Below are positions 28,607-37,756 of a stretch of 64,000 nucleotides of DNA, one piece after another (positions within the stretch are counted from its first letter, which is position 1; each line of letters starts with the position of its first letter). The notes under the pieces were generated by a model that had not been told where the DNA came from, ran no database searches, and saw nothing but the letters and a program-made list of their open reading frames with translations. Both the position numbers and the translations under genes were made by a program. The stretch is from Bryopsis sp. KO-2023 (taxonomy: Eukaryota > Chlorophyta > Ulvophyceae > Bryopsidales > Bryopsidaceae): positions 1-64,000 of the forward strand of contig BSYQ01000011.1 in NCBI GenBank assembly GCA_030272585.1, written 5' to 3'.

Positions 28607-30940
28607 CTACCCCAAGCGTGCGGCAGCGCGGTAGTCAGCTACAGCAAGTGGTGCGTTCTGCAGTTCATCGTCCGGTAACCACAGTGCCTCCTCCATGCCA
28701 TATCCTCGCCACTTAACCAAGTACTCCAGGATCGTTCGCCGACCCCTTCTCCTTTCCCGGTGGTCCACAACTCGCTCTACTTCATATTCTTCTTCTCCTT
28801 CCACCAAATCCGCCGGTGGAGCTTCCAATTCACGGCGGCCATACTGCTGAGTGGAATGGAACTCACGCAGTAATGATACGTGGAAGACGTTGTGGATTCG
28901 CCACCCTCGAGGAAGTTCAAGACGATATGCAACATCCCCGACTTTCGCCAGGATGCGGAACGGACCTACATAGCGTGCCTGTAGTTTCTTGCTTGGCCCG
29001 CTGTGCATCAGCTCAATGTTCTTCGTCCGCAGTAGGACACGTTCTCCCACAGCAAAGTTTTGATCGCGTCGGCTCTGGTCCGCCAATCGCTTCATTCTTA
29101 CTCTTGCTGCCCCCAGATAGTTTTGTGCGGTTCTTAAGTCTCTTTGAATCCGCTGGGTGAACTGTCTTACCCCTTCCGCTCGCGCCTGTAGTGCGCCAGA
29201 CACAAGTGCAGCGGGATGCTCCGGATGTATCCCATAGTTGAGATAAAATGGTGTATAGCGGGTAGCAGAGTGAACGCCATTATTATAGACATACTCCACT
29301 TGCGCCAACCGAAGATCCCAGTCGTTTTGTCTCTCAGAAACGTACGCCCTCAGCGTTTCTTGTACAGTTCGGATATCCCGCTCCGTAATTCCATCTGTTT
29401 GCGGGTGAAAGGCGGTCGACATGCGGAGCTCTCCGCCCAGCATCGCCCAGAGTGCTCGCCAAAACTCACTCGTGAACCTTACGTCGCGATCACTGATTAT
29501 GGAACGTGGAAGTCCGTGGTACTTCCAAACGCCCTCAAAGAACAGTCGCGCGTATCCTTCAGCGGTAACACGTGTGGTAGTGGGAACAAGATGAATCATT
29601 TTGGTTAGGCGGTCAAGGAATACCGCAATGGCATCGAATCCCCGCTCTGTTTGAGGTAAAGCAACCACCAAATCAGTCGCGATGGATTCCCACTTCCGCC
29701 CTGGCACTGGCAATGGTGTTAACAAACCAGCCGGCCGTCGTGACTCCACCTTCGTTCGTTGACAAGTGGGACACGTGCGGACGTAGTGGTTGACCTCCTT
29801 CTTCCAGAATTTCCAGTAGAAGTATCTTCCCACTAATTCTCTTGTTCTTTCTTGGCCCTTGTGGCCGCTCGCAGGGCTATCATGACAGAGCCGCAGTATT
29901 TTGTTGCGGATGTTCCCCCGCGGTACCACCAAGCGTAGCTCCTCTTCATCCGATAGTCGTCTCTTGAGTAAACCGTCTTCCTCCATCACGTACATAGCTT
30001 CCGCTTCCGCTTCTCGCGCTTCTAACCGCAATACAATGTCCGCCACCAATGGATCCAACCTTTGTGCGTTTCTTATAGCATCAATGAGGTCATCAGTGGG
30101 ACCGGTGCGCGCGTCAACCAGAGCGGAAAGCTCTAGTGGCGGTTGAGTCTTGTTTCCCCTATCGCCAGACTCCTCCCTCAACGGATCAACTTTGTCGGCC
30201 TGTGTCCGACTACCTTTGTCGTCCAGCCTACTAATTTTGTCGTCCGTGTTGGACTCCGGGGCACGTCGAGCAAGTGCTTCCACTTCTTCAGCTGACGGAT
30301 CCCAAAATTTCAATGGGGGCTCATCAAAAGCTACTTCCGACTGGTCCGATGCCCAGTCCCCCAATTGTCCTTTCCCCGGGCGGTCAGGTCTAGTGGCCTG
30401 TCCGCTTAAGTCTTCATCTGTCTTGCGGGATCCCACCCCAGGCTTTTGTCGTCCTGGGGGGTGTTTTGGTCCGCCGCCGCAAGGCACTTCCGTGTCCTCA
30501 CGTAAAGGTCTTCGGGATAATGCGTCCGCCACAATGTTGGCGGTCCCTTTAATATGCACAATGTCAAAATCAAAGGCACTTAGTAGCTCCACCCAACGTG
30601 CTTGTCGCCGTGTTAACGTGGGTTGTGTCCGGAGATACAAAAGGCTCGCATTATCCGTCCGGAGCTCAAATTTCCGTCCCTCAAGGTAGTGTCGCCAGGT
30701 GCGGAGACAATGCACCACCGCCAACAACTCCTGTTCGTGTACAGGGTAGTTCCGCTCAGCGGGTATGAGTTTGTGACTCTCATATGCGATTGGTTGCAGT
30801 TGTCCGCCAGCTCCCTCTTGGCATAACACACCTCCTACAGCATGGTTGCTGGAATCCGTGAAAACCGTGAACGGTTTCCGTAAGTCAGGAAATAGTAGGA
30901 CCGGACTCTCACTGAGACATGTCCGCAATGTCTTGAATGC
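28607..30940 (-). pseudogene. pol: G pol fragment: RNase H, integrase, chromodomain
   Basis: About 775 residues remain after N2. RNase H shows FTVFTDSSNHAVGG and VADALSRR. An acidic, charged linker of about 130 residues (DDKISRLDDKGS region) separates it from integrase, longer than in A or D. Integrase has the finger CHDSPASGHKGQ ... CPTCQRTK and the core with TDLVVALPQ, SDRDVRFTSEFW and TAFHPQTDGITERD. The C-terminus is a chromodomain with EEYEVERVVDHRERR and YLVKWRGYGMEEALW. The RT catalytic part is absent from the element. The frame is open to the N2 junction and resumes beyond it at 31,982. Confidence 0.9.
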
Positions 30941-31389
30941 CTTCTGGCCATACTATGGATCTGATCGATCTTCCAAAACTAAGGTAATATTAGGTCACAG
31001 CAGTAATCCGACATCATAACTGCGTCCTAGAACCGATTTTAGCAATGATCGGTTTTTTTTTTTTTTTTTTTCATTTTTGGCTGATCGGTGATCGTGATCG
31101 TGATCGGCCGATCAAATGTTGATCGTGCTCTTGATCGTCCGATCACATGTTGATCGTGATCGTGATCGGTTCGCCGATCACCGATCTGATCGGTTGTTCC
31201 GATCACGATCCCGATCACGATCAAGCGCCGCGACCTGTCGGCACTTCATCGGCTGACCTTGATCGGTGTGATCGTGATCGGCCGATCGTGATCGGACCTG
31301 CATCCGATCATGATCGGTATTGATCATTTGATCGATGAATTGATCGGTCTCGCGAAAATGCCGACAAGTCACCACCCGCAGGTGTTTCT

Positions 31390-31468
31390 GAGGTGGAAGG
31401 ATTCGAACCGGGTACCTAACGGATTAGAAGCATACTCACTAACGCTTGGACCACTCGGAGCCACGGTT
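31390..31468 (-). other. tRNA-like unit in N2 copy 2 (minus)
   Basis: Box A-like GGCTCCGAGTGGTCCAAGC and box B GGTTCGAATCC on the minus strand. It corresponds to the plus-strand unit of copy 1, because the element is inverted. Confidence 0.55.
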
Positions 31469-31546
31469 TGTAGGTCATCCGTGTCATTATATACGTGATC
31501 TGTCAGTCCGACAAACTGAGGTATATAATGACACGGATGACCTAGT

Positions 31547-31627
31547 GACCGTGGCTCCGAGTGGTCCAAGCGTTAATGCGTTTGTCTCTAGTCTGTTAGG
31601 TCCCAGGTTCGAATCCCTGCACCCCAG
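31547..31627 (+). other. tRNA-like unit in N2 copy 2 (plus)
   Basis: Box A-like block at 31,551-31,564 and box B GGTTCGAATCC at 31,607-31,617, preceded by TATATAATGACAC at 31,522. It corresponds to the minus-strand unit of copy 1. Confidence 0.55.
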
Positions 31628-31981
31628 AAACACCTGCGGGTGGTGATTTCTCGGCATTTGTGATGGACCGATCAATTGACCGATCATGATCCGATCTAAT
31701 CGGCATCTCCGATCCCGATCTCGATCCCGATCAAGCGCCGCGACCTGTCGGCACTTGATCGGCCGACGTTGATCGGTCTGATCGTGATCGGCCGATCAAA
31801 GTTGGCCGATTAAATCGGTCAGCCGATCAGATTGGTGATCGGCCGATCTCCATCGATGATCGGCCAAACCGATTTGATCGGCGATCGATCTGATCGGAAA
31901 AACCCGATCACGATTTAATCGGTCGGACCGATCAATCCACGACCGATTAGATCGTGATCGGATCCATAGTATGCTTCTGGC

Positions 31982-32879
31982 ACGCCTCAGTCCAGCGGAA
32001 TACCACGTTTGCCTTGGTCAATTCATGAAGTGGGGCGGCTATTTCACTAAACCGGAAGATAAACTTGCGGTAATAGCTCGCCATTCCTAAGAAGGAACGT
32101 ACTTCAGTGATGTTTGTAGGACGTGGCCACTTCTTAAGCTCCGAAACCAATGTTACACGTTCTCCAATTTCTCGGACCGCATTTCCCATACGTGCAATTT
32201 CCGCTGGGTTTACCGCTGGTGGTGCGTCTGTAGGAATTTGGTCCACCCGCTGCTCCACCGCCGCCAAACGGCGCAATAGCTGTTGCATTTGTCCGTTTGC
32301 GGTCTCGCGGAATTGCTGATTTGCGGTGCGATCCCTTCGTCGACTCTCCGCTGCATGCTGCAATGCTTGTCGGAGTTCTCCCACTTGGGCAGTCAATTGA
32401 TCAATGCGCTGGTTAGCCTGATTGTTGCTCTCTCGTAACGTCCGCAGTTCATTTGAGGATGTCGCCACTTCCGCTCGAAGTGGAGTGAGAGTTTCACGAA
32501 CCTCTTGAACTTGTCGGTCGAGTGCTGCATACAAACCATCCAAACGCCGGGTTGCCTCGGTTAAACGTCGCACATTGCCTTGTCCGTCATTGCGGGTCTG
32601 CTCGATTAATCCGTGGATATTTTCAAGCTGTTGATCCACATGTGCTATCCGCGAATCAATAGCCCGCTGTAGCTCTCGGTGCCGCGTATGCAACCGCATG
32701 TGGTCGGCATAGCGGGCATAAACTCCGCTAGAGCTAGCGGGAACTGTTCCCGGAGATACAACTCGCGGTGTAGTTCCTCCTCTGACGGACACCTGTCCGA
32801 CAACGTCGGCTTCCATCGGCTCACCATCACCACCATCATCATGGCGATGTGGCGATTGTGCTACGCTTTCCCGTGACAT
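31982..32879 (-). pseudogene. G Gag N-terminus fused to RT connection
   Basis: The frame starts MSRESVAQSPHRHDDGG and runs through a long coiled coil (QQLENIHGLIEQTR, NQANQRIDQLTAQ). It then passes without a stop into RT connection sequence, KKWPRPTNITEVRSFLGMAS. The switch falls exactly on a 20-bp stretch (32,138-32,157) identical to the G LTR end plus primer binding site (33,471-33,490). Most of Gag, the protease and the RT core have been deleted. The frame continues toward 30,940 beyond N2. The product, if made, would be a coiled-coil protein without catalytic function. Confidence 0.85.
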
Positions 32880-33470
32880 TGTTAGTCCGCCAAAACTTCG
32901 CAGGGATGTTTACAGGCCGAACCTTTCTCACACCAGAAGTTGGCGACTAGCAATTTCCTACACAGTGTTGAAGTCCGTTCTTCCCACACTTGTGTCAACC
33001 AATCCGCCTTGTCAACGAATAGTTAGTTTTCCGCTATGTGTGGTCACGTGATAGTCTGCCTATTCACAGTCCGCTGGGCACACTGCTGATTCTTCAGTGT
33101 TGCCCCAACACTTTTGTCCGCTACCCAATCCTTTGTCGGCCTTCCACCAACTTTTGTCGGCCTTCCCACTACTTTTGTCGGCCTTCCAACTACTTTAGTC
33201 GGCCGTCCACCTACTTTAGTCGGCCTTAAGTCCGCTAAACTTTGTAGGCCCTGGAAGTAGTACTTAATCACGCTCTGGACGACTATTTCCACAACAGTCG
33301 GCCCCTGGAGTCCGCCTTGGGATAGTAGGACCTCCAAACGTAGTAGCACTTCGTAGTATAGCTTCCAGGCGTTGTAGGTTGTAGTTCTTGGACCGTGTTA
33401 GGGTTGGGTGCGCGCGAATTCGCCTCTCAGGTCGACCTTCGCTCTCTATTTCGCCTAGGCTCTTCGCCGG
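32880..33470 (-). other. G 5' leader with about 20-bp tandem repeats
   Basis: Non-coding leader. Between about 33,110 and 33,235 a unit of the type CTTTTGTCGGCCTTCCACCA recurs five to six times with small changes. No gene is seen in the remainder. Confidence 0.7.
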
Positions 33471-33483
33471 GCTCCGAAACCAA

Positions 33484-33711
33484 TGTTACAGCTCCGTGGG
33501 TTATGAGCTGTGTAACGAACTGAGGGTGGGGCGATAGACACACACGAGCACACTTGAAGGGAAATAACTTAAAGAAAAGAATAAGTCGTTCGAACCTAGC
33601 ACAGAGCCCTTCTTGTAACCTCTGTAGTACAATCGTACTCTGAGGTGACCCCTGTACTATTCTGTACTACCAAGTCAGACATACAGCTGTCTGTACCACA
33701 CCTGCGTTACA
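33484..33711 (-). repeat. G 5' LTR
   Basis: 228-bp LTR, with the primer binding site TGGTTTCGGAGC one base beyond its inner end (33,471-33,482 on the plus strand) and target duplication CCACG outside. Confidence 0.93.
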
Positions 33712-33716
33712 CCACG

Positions 33717-33835
33717 GGTTTTCCGGCAGCTGCTCAGAGGGTCCCTCAGGTTCAGGTTCAGGTTCATCTGCGGTTGGAAGTGTAGCTTCAGGCAAAATCT
33801 CTTGTGCAGGATCAGGTGCTGGAAGACTGTGCAGA
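33717..33835 (-). pseudogene. F frame, upstream part
   Basis: This short acidic stretch (DEPEPEPEGPSEQLPENPW) is in frame with the F sequence on the other side of element G. Upstream it runs directly into CTGTGCAG repeats, with no LTR and no recognisable start codon. That position suggests F belongs to the H2 DNA element rather than to a retrotransposon. Confidence 0.45.
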
Positions 33836-34029
33836 TTCTGTGCAGATCTGTGCTGTGCTGTGCAGGTCTGCTCACCTGTGCAGCACAGGTCTGACCCTGT
33901 GCACAGCACAGACAGTCTGTGCTGTTCTTGCCTGTGCAATTCCGCTGCACAGGACAGGACAGCACAGGGTGCACAGAACCTGCACAGAACCCTGTCCTGT
34001 GCGGTGCACAGGACAGGGGTCTGTCCTGT
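33836..34029 (-). repeat. H2 subterminal array (CTGTGCAG repeats)
   Basis: Dense CTGTGCAG/CTGCACAG and CACAGGACAG repeats match the left subterminal part of H1 (43,525-43,600), in opposite orientation. The stretch ends at CCTGT (34,025-34,029), the displaced target duplication of the D insertion; its mate ACAGG is at 35,197-35,201. Confidence 0.8.
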
Positions 34030-34599
34030 TGAAACGGATTTGTTTCCTGAGGCTGAATACTTCCAGCCGCCACTTAACCCGTTCTTCACACACGTTGGGA
34101 GACGACCAGAAGTTCTGTAAGAAAGGTCTGAGACACGAGAGTATACCACTGAATCTTATTTCAACAAGCTTGTTCTTTACAACGATTCCCAGCCTTTTAT
34201 ACTCTCAGCCCAGAGCTTCTAGAAACTCCCAGCCCATCTCCTAACCTTACAAACACTAGCTATCATCTAGCTCTCCCCAAAACGTCTCTATCATTTCTCA
34301 GCTCAGCCCTTCTAGCCAGAGCTCCGACTAACCCTTTATAACCCTTGATAACCTCTAGACTAAGGACCCAGACTGAAGCTCCTTCCAGTCTGACTCCCGA
34401 CTCTCTACCCAAACTCTCAGCCATCTGAGTCCTGACACTGAATATACTGAACCTGGTTCGAACTCTTTTCACTACGTTTCAGCCTCTCATTGAGCATCAC
34501 GTAACTACCCCATTCCAGTCAGTCCGCGACTACCTGGAACTCTCAGACTGTAACCTCTGTTTTCCGCCTAGATCTTCGCCTACTAAGTCAGCCGTTTCA
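34030..34599 (-). repeat. Solo LTR of family D, inverted
   Basis: This 570-bp LTR on the minus strand reads TGAAACGG...CCGTTTCA. Its flanks do not match each other as a 5-bp duplication: CCTGT on the left and CTGTT on the right. Each matches a flank of element D instead, the signature of recombination between two D insertions. It carries the same TATAAAAG-type promoter as the other D LTRs. Confidence 0.92.
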
Positions 34600-35182
34600 C
34601 TGTTCGGCAGTCAGGGAGGCCATCTTTGTTGTCGCACACCTTGCTTCGATGCATATCTGATCAGTCCCTCCAGCTGACCATCTCCCCAGGAATGCTTCAA
34701 ACAGTTGGAATCCTGACAGAGCTGTTTGAAGTCATGTCCAACTTTTCCCTGGATCGATGTGAAATCAAGCCCGATCTCTGGGAGCCAGGTTCCTACAAAT
34801 CCAGGTTTTTCACGACACATTGGCTGCACAATGAAACCGGGGCTGCATTCTATTTCTGGTTGACTCGTGAAGGTGTGAATACAGCTGCGGTGGCCGAAGA
34901 GAGTGGGATTTTTGTGGGAGCTGAACCAGCTGATCCCAATGGGATGCCCTTCAGGGCTATGGCTGTATCAGAGAGAATGACGCCAGGGTCATCGGCTAAA
35001 CGTCAATTGTCGTTGAGCGAAGTGACCTTGACCAAATGTTCTGTGTCTCAGATCGATAGCTGTGGGAGTACCACCACATCCGTCAGTGGGGAGTTGCCAT
35101 GGCTTGTGAACTTACTCAGTGACAGCTTCAAGCGAAATGGAAAGTTGGCGAGCGTTAATGATGGGGACACAAAGGTGAAAAC
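34600..35182 (+). pseudogene. VPS13-like exon in inverted orientation
   Basis: This is non-TE coding sequence in an otherwise TE-filled stretch. The open frame contains LQLTISPGMLQTVGILTEL, FEVMSNFSLDRCEIKPDLW and THWLHNETGAAFYFWLTREG, which resemble the VPS13 part after the segment ending WEVFVEPWSLK found at 51.3 kb. The main gene is on the minus strand, so this exon is flipped. Its left edge continues in frame with 50,541-50,570 if the D-mediated inversion is undone. The right edge is the H2 terminal repeat at 35,183, with GTGAAAAC as the presumed 8-bp target site. Confidence 0.55.
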
Positions 35183-35201
35183 CAGTCATGGGCTGCACAG
35201 G
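35183..35201 (+). mobile_element. H2 terminal fragment
   Basis: CAGTCATGGGCTGCACAGG is identical to the left end of H1 (43,506-43,524). It is cut after 19 bases by the family D LTR. ACAGG at 35,197-35,201 is one half of the D target duplication. Confidence 0.85.
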
Positions 35202-35263
35202 TGAAACGGCTGACTTAGTAGGCGAAGATCTAGGCGGAAAACAGAGGTTACAGTCTGAGAGTT
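35202..35263 (+). repeat. Tandem duplication of the first 62 bp of the D LTR
   Basis: The first 62 bases of the D LTR occur twice in a row here: TGAAACGG starts at 35,202 and again at 35,264. The 3' LTR does not have this. It may be a by-product of the recombination that inverted this region. Confidence 0.85.
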
Positions 35264-35834
35264 TGAAACGGCTGACTTAGTAGGCGAAGATCTAGGCGGA
35301 AAACAGAGGTTACAGTCTGAGAGTTCCAGGTAGTCGCGGACTGACTGGAATGGGGTAGTTACGTGATGCTCAATGAGAGGCTGAAACGTAGTGAAAAGAG
35401 TTCGAACCAGGTTCAGTATATTCAGTGTCAGGTCTCAGATGGCTGAGAGTTTGGGTAGAGAGTCGGGAGTCAGACTGGAAGGAGCTTCAGTCTGGGTCCT
35501 TAGTCTAGAGGTTATCAAGGGTTATAAAGGGTTAGTCGGAGCTCTGGCTAGAAGGGCTGAGCTGAGAAATGATAGAGACGTTTTGGGGAGAGCTAGATGA
35601 TAGCTAGTATTTGTAAGGTTAGGAGATGGGCTGGGAGTTTCTAGAAGCTCTGGGCTGAGAGTATAAAAGGCTGGGGATCGTTGTAAAGAACAAGCTTGTT
35701 GAAATAAGATTCAGTTGTATACTCTCGTGTCTCAGACCTTTCTTACAGAACTTCTGGTCGTCTCCCAACGTGTTGTGAAGAACGGGTTAAGTGGCGGCTG
35801 GAAGTATTCAGCCTCAGGAAACAAATCCGTTTCA
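35264..35834 (+). repeat. D 5' LTR
   Basis: TGAAACGG...CCGTTTCA, 571 bp. A TATA box TATAAAA is at 35,662-35,668, so transcription probably starts near 35,690-35,700. The 3' LTR has the same box near 43,320. Confidence 0.93.
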
Positions 35835-35835
35835 C

Positions 35836-35847
35836 TGGTTTCGGAGC
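35836..35847 (+). promoter_or_regulatory. D primer binding site
   Basis: TGGTTTCGGAGC, one base after the LTR; identical to the sites of A, E and G. Confidence 0.85.
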
Positions 35848-35855
35848 GAGTTTCT

Positions 35856-36086
35856 ATGCCTATAATCAGAGAAGAAGAATACTGGTTTGGCGAAGAAGGA
35901 GATCCTAGGTTACTGCTTGTAGACCTCTGGCTGGAAGAGAACCCGTTGGAAGTTCTGCACATAGGCGAAGACAATAGTGATACTGAAAGCACAGGATCAA
36001 GCGAATCGAGAACTGAGACGGAGGCGACAGTTGATCTTCCGCTTACCCCTGAAACCCCAACTCAGGAGGAACCCCAACATCAGTGA
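35856..36086 (+). CDS. D upstream frame 1 (acidic, 76 residues)
   Basis: The frame begins MPIIREEEYWFGEEGD immediately after the primer binding site and is rich in Glu, Asp, Ser and Thr. No domain is recognised. It ends 11 bases before the next ATG. Whether it is translated as a separate peptide or is a leader controlling gag is unknown. Confidence 0.45.
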   Translation: MPIIREEEYWFGEEGDPRLLLVDLWLEENPLEVLHIGEDNSDTESTGSSESRTETEATVDLPLTPETPTQEEPQHQ

Positions 36087-36097
36087 GTTCGTTGTCT

Positions 36098-36397
36098 ATG
36101 GACCCTTGGCTGGCTCACCTTCTCGATCTTTATTACAGAGTAGAGTGGCAGTATCCCGACGAGGAGCTGGGATTACCGATTGTGCGGAGGGAAGCTAGGA
36201 GGAACGAGGTCCAGTTGAACTACGAAGAACTCGACCTACTCTGCTTCCTGAAAGAGCTGGAAGAACAGGCTGACAAGGAGAATCAGCCAACCCCAACTAC
36301 CGAGTCACCTCTCGACTTTCCCACTACATCAAGGTTTTACCGCTACGACGAGGAGGAACGGAACTCCTTGGCCCTGACATCGCTTTTTCACCAATGA
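36098..36397 (+). CDS. D upstream frame 2 (99 residues)
   Basis: The frame begins MDPWLAHLLDLYYRVEWQYP and is predicted helical, with LNYEELDLLCFLKELEEQ. No known family. Its stop overlaps the ATG of the next frame in ATGA (36,394-36,397), which would allow coupled translation. Confidence 0.5.
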   Translation: MDPWLAHLLDLYYRVEWQYPDEELGLPIVRREARRNEVQLNYEELDLLCFLKELEEQADKENQPTPTTESPLDFPTTSRFYRYDEEERNSLALTSLFHQ

Positions 36398-36753
36398 AAG
36401 AGGAGAGGATCCACGAACTAAACGACACCTACCAAGTAAAGTGGACGCTCGCGCAGCCAGGAGTACATAACGTACGGGGGCACGAGCAAGAGCCGGTCGT
36501 AAACTCAGAGGGTCTGGAAATCCCAACTATCAGACCTCTGGGTTTGTTTGGCGACAAGTTTCTGCAGCTGACCCAAGAGGAGCGGCAGATTGTCAGGACG
36601 TGCACCGGAGATCCAGAGAGGAAGAGGGTTCCAGACACCCTCGTAAATCAGGAAGGAGAGTCAGTGGAGCTCCTTGATCGGAAAAGGCAGTCGAAGAAAG
36701 TTAGGGTATCCGAATTTACCTATCCGCGGAATACCCTAACCGAAGATCTTTGA
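36394..36753 (+). CDS. D upstream frame 3 (119 residues)
   Basis: The frame starts MKEERIHELNDTYQVKWTLA at the ATGA overlap and ends seven bases before the gag ATG. The middle has LGLFGDKFLQLTQEERQIV, and the C-terminus is basic (RKRQSKKVRV), perhaps nucleic-acid binding or a nuclear signal. I do not recognise the family. Confidence 0.5.
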   Translation: MKEERIHELNDTYQVKWTLAQPGVHNVRGHEQEPVVNSEGLEIPTIRPLGLFGDKFLQLTQEERQIVRTCTGDPERKRVPDTLVNQEGESVELLDRKRQSKKVRVSEFTYPRNTLTEDL

Positions 36754-36760
36754 GTCTGAG

Positions 36761-37756
36761 ATGGAGCAACAGGTGGCTGAGTTGAGGGCGGCGTATGAGG
36801 AAGTAATGGGAAGGTTGAACCGAGTGCAAGGCGTGGTCGAAGAAGTACCGGGAATGCTGAGCACGGCGGTGAATGAGGCTGTGGGAAGCTCCATTTTGGA
36901 GCAACTAACCGACAAGGTGGGAACAGCAATCGGGGCGGCAACTGCAGCACAGGCTGGAACGGCGGCTGGAAGTGGTGGTCGAGGTAATGACCTGAGAAGC
37001 AAGCCAGCCCGACCTGATCTGTGGGGAGGCAGGCAGAATGACCCCCCTATCCAGGATTGGTTGTTCAGCCTCCGAGTGCATTTTGACGCCACCCACGTCG
37101 AAGATGGAGTCTCGAAACTCCGCCTGGCAGGATCTCTACTGAGAGGGCCAGCCGCGACATGGTGGAGGACAAGAGTGGAGGAGTCGGAGACTGATGGAGG
37201 CCGACCTTTGCCGACGTATGAGGACTTCTGTGAGGAGCTGAAAAACCAGTTCGGAGAACCACATTTTTTGCGCCGCACACGGACAGAATGGGCGAATTTA
37301 CGCCAAGGCGGAATGTCTGTGCGGGAATACACGCATCGCTTTAGGCAGCTGATGTTGTATATTTCCGACGCATCAGAGGGCGAGAAAATACACAGGTTCG
37401 TCGATGGTTTGCGAGGGAGGGTTGGTATCGAGACCGACCTCCAAAACCCCAAGACCTTGGATGAAGCTATTCGAGTGGCGGAAAGGTGGGGAGGAGCTCA
37501 ATCTGGGAGTTCGATCTTGAATCGAGATCGCGGCGGCGGCGGCGGCAGCGGCGGCGGCGGAAATCGCAGATCGGATCACATGGAATTGGACTACGTCGGA
37601 AGAAGGCGACAACAGAGACAGCAGAAACAGCGAGGTGATAAAGAGAGAGAAAGAAATAAGCCAGTCTGGAAGAAAGAAAAAGCAGACGGAGAGGTGAAGT
37701 GTTACAAGTGTGGGCGTTGAGGGCATTACGCTCGAGACTGCCCCTCGCGAAAATGA
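36761..37756 (+). CDS. gag: D Gag protein (TGA inside the zinc knuckle)
   Basis: Gag of about 330 residues. The N-terminal coiled coil ([20 protein letters not shown]) is followed by a typical Ty3 Gag core with [48 protein letters not shown] and [12 protein letters not shown] Gly tract and a basic tail lead to the zinc knuckle CYKCG. An in-frame TGA at 37,718-37,720 falls inside the knuckle, and the same frame then continues HYARDC to a second TGA at 37,754. The first TGA probably arose from CGA by a CpG transition, so this copy makes a Gag lacking half its knuckle unless the stop is read through. Confidence 0.88.

Larger units (their letters stand above)
30949..31973. mobile_element. Non-autonomous DNA element N2, copy 2
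   Basis: This is a second N2, again exactly 1,025 bp, with the CATACTATGGATC terminal repeats and an exact 8-bp target duplication CTTCTGGC (30,941-30,948 and 31,974-31,981). It lies in the opposite orientation to copy 1 and splits the pol frame of G. Subterminal GATCGG arrays and the divergent tRNA-like core (minus unit 31,390-31,468; plus unit 31,547-31,627) are conserved, including both TATATAATGACAC boxes. Confidence 0.93.
27801..33711 (-). mobile_element. Ty3/Gypsy element G (internally deleted, carries N2)
   Basis: G is a minus-strand element with 228-bp LTRs (5' LTR 33,484-33,711; 3' LTR 27,801-28,028) and an exact target duplication CCACG (27,796-27,800 and 33,712-33,716) inside the F frame. 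It keeps an N-terminal Gag-like segment, then jumps straight into the RT connection domain, so capsid core, protease and RT catalytic centre are missing. RNase H, integrase and chromodomain remain. N2 copy 2 is inserted at 30,949. G cannot move without help. Confidence 0.93.

Noticed and set aside
33836-34149. Cys-rich secreted protein encoded by CTGTGCAG repeats
   Set aside because: Cys/Ala/Gln/Thr runs arise from translating a short DNA repeat in all frames and both strands; no gene signals are present.
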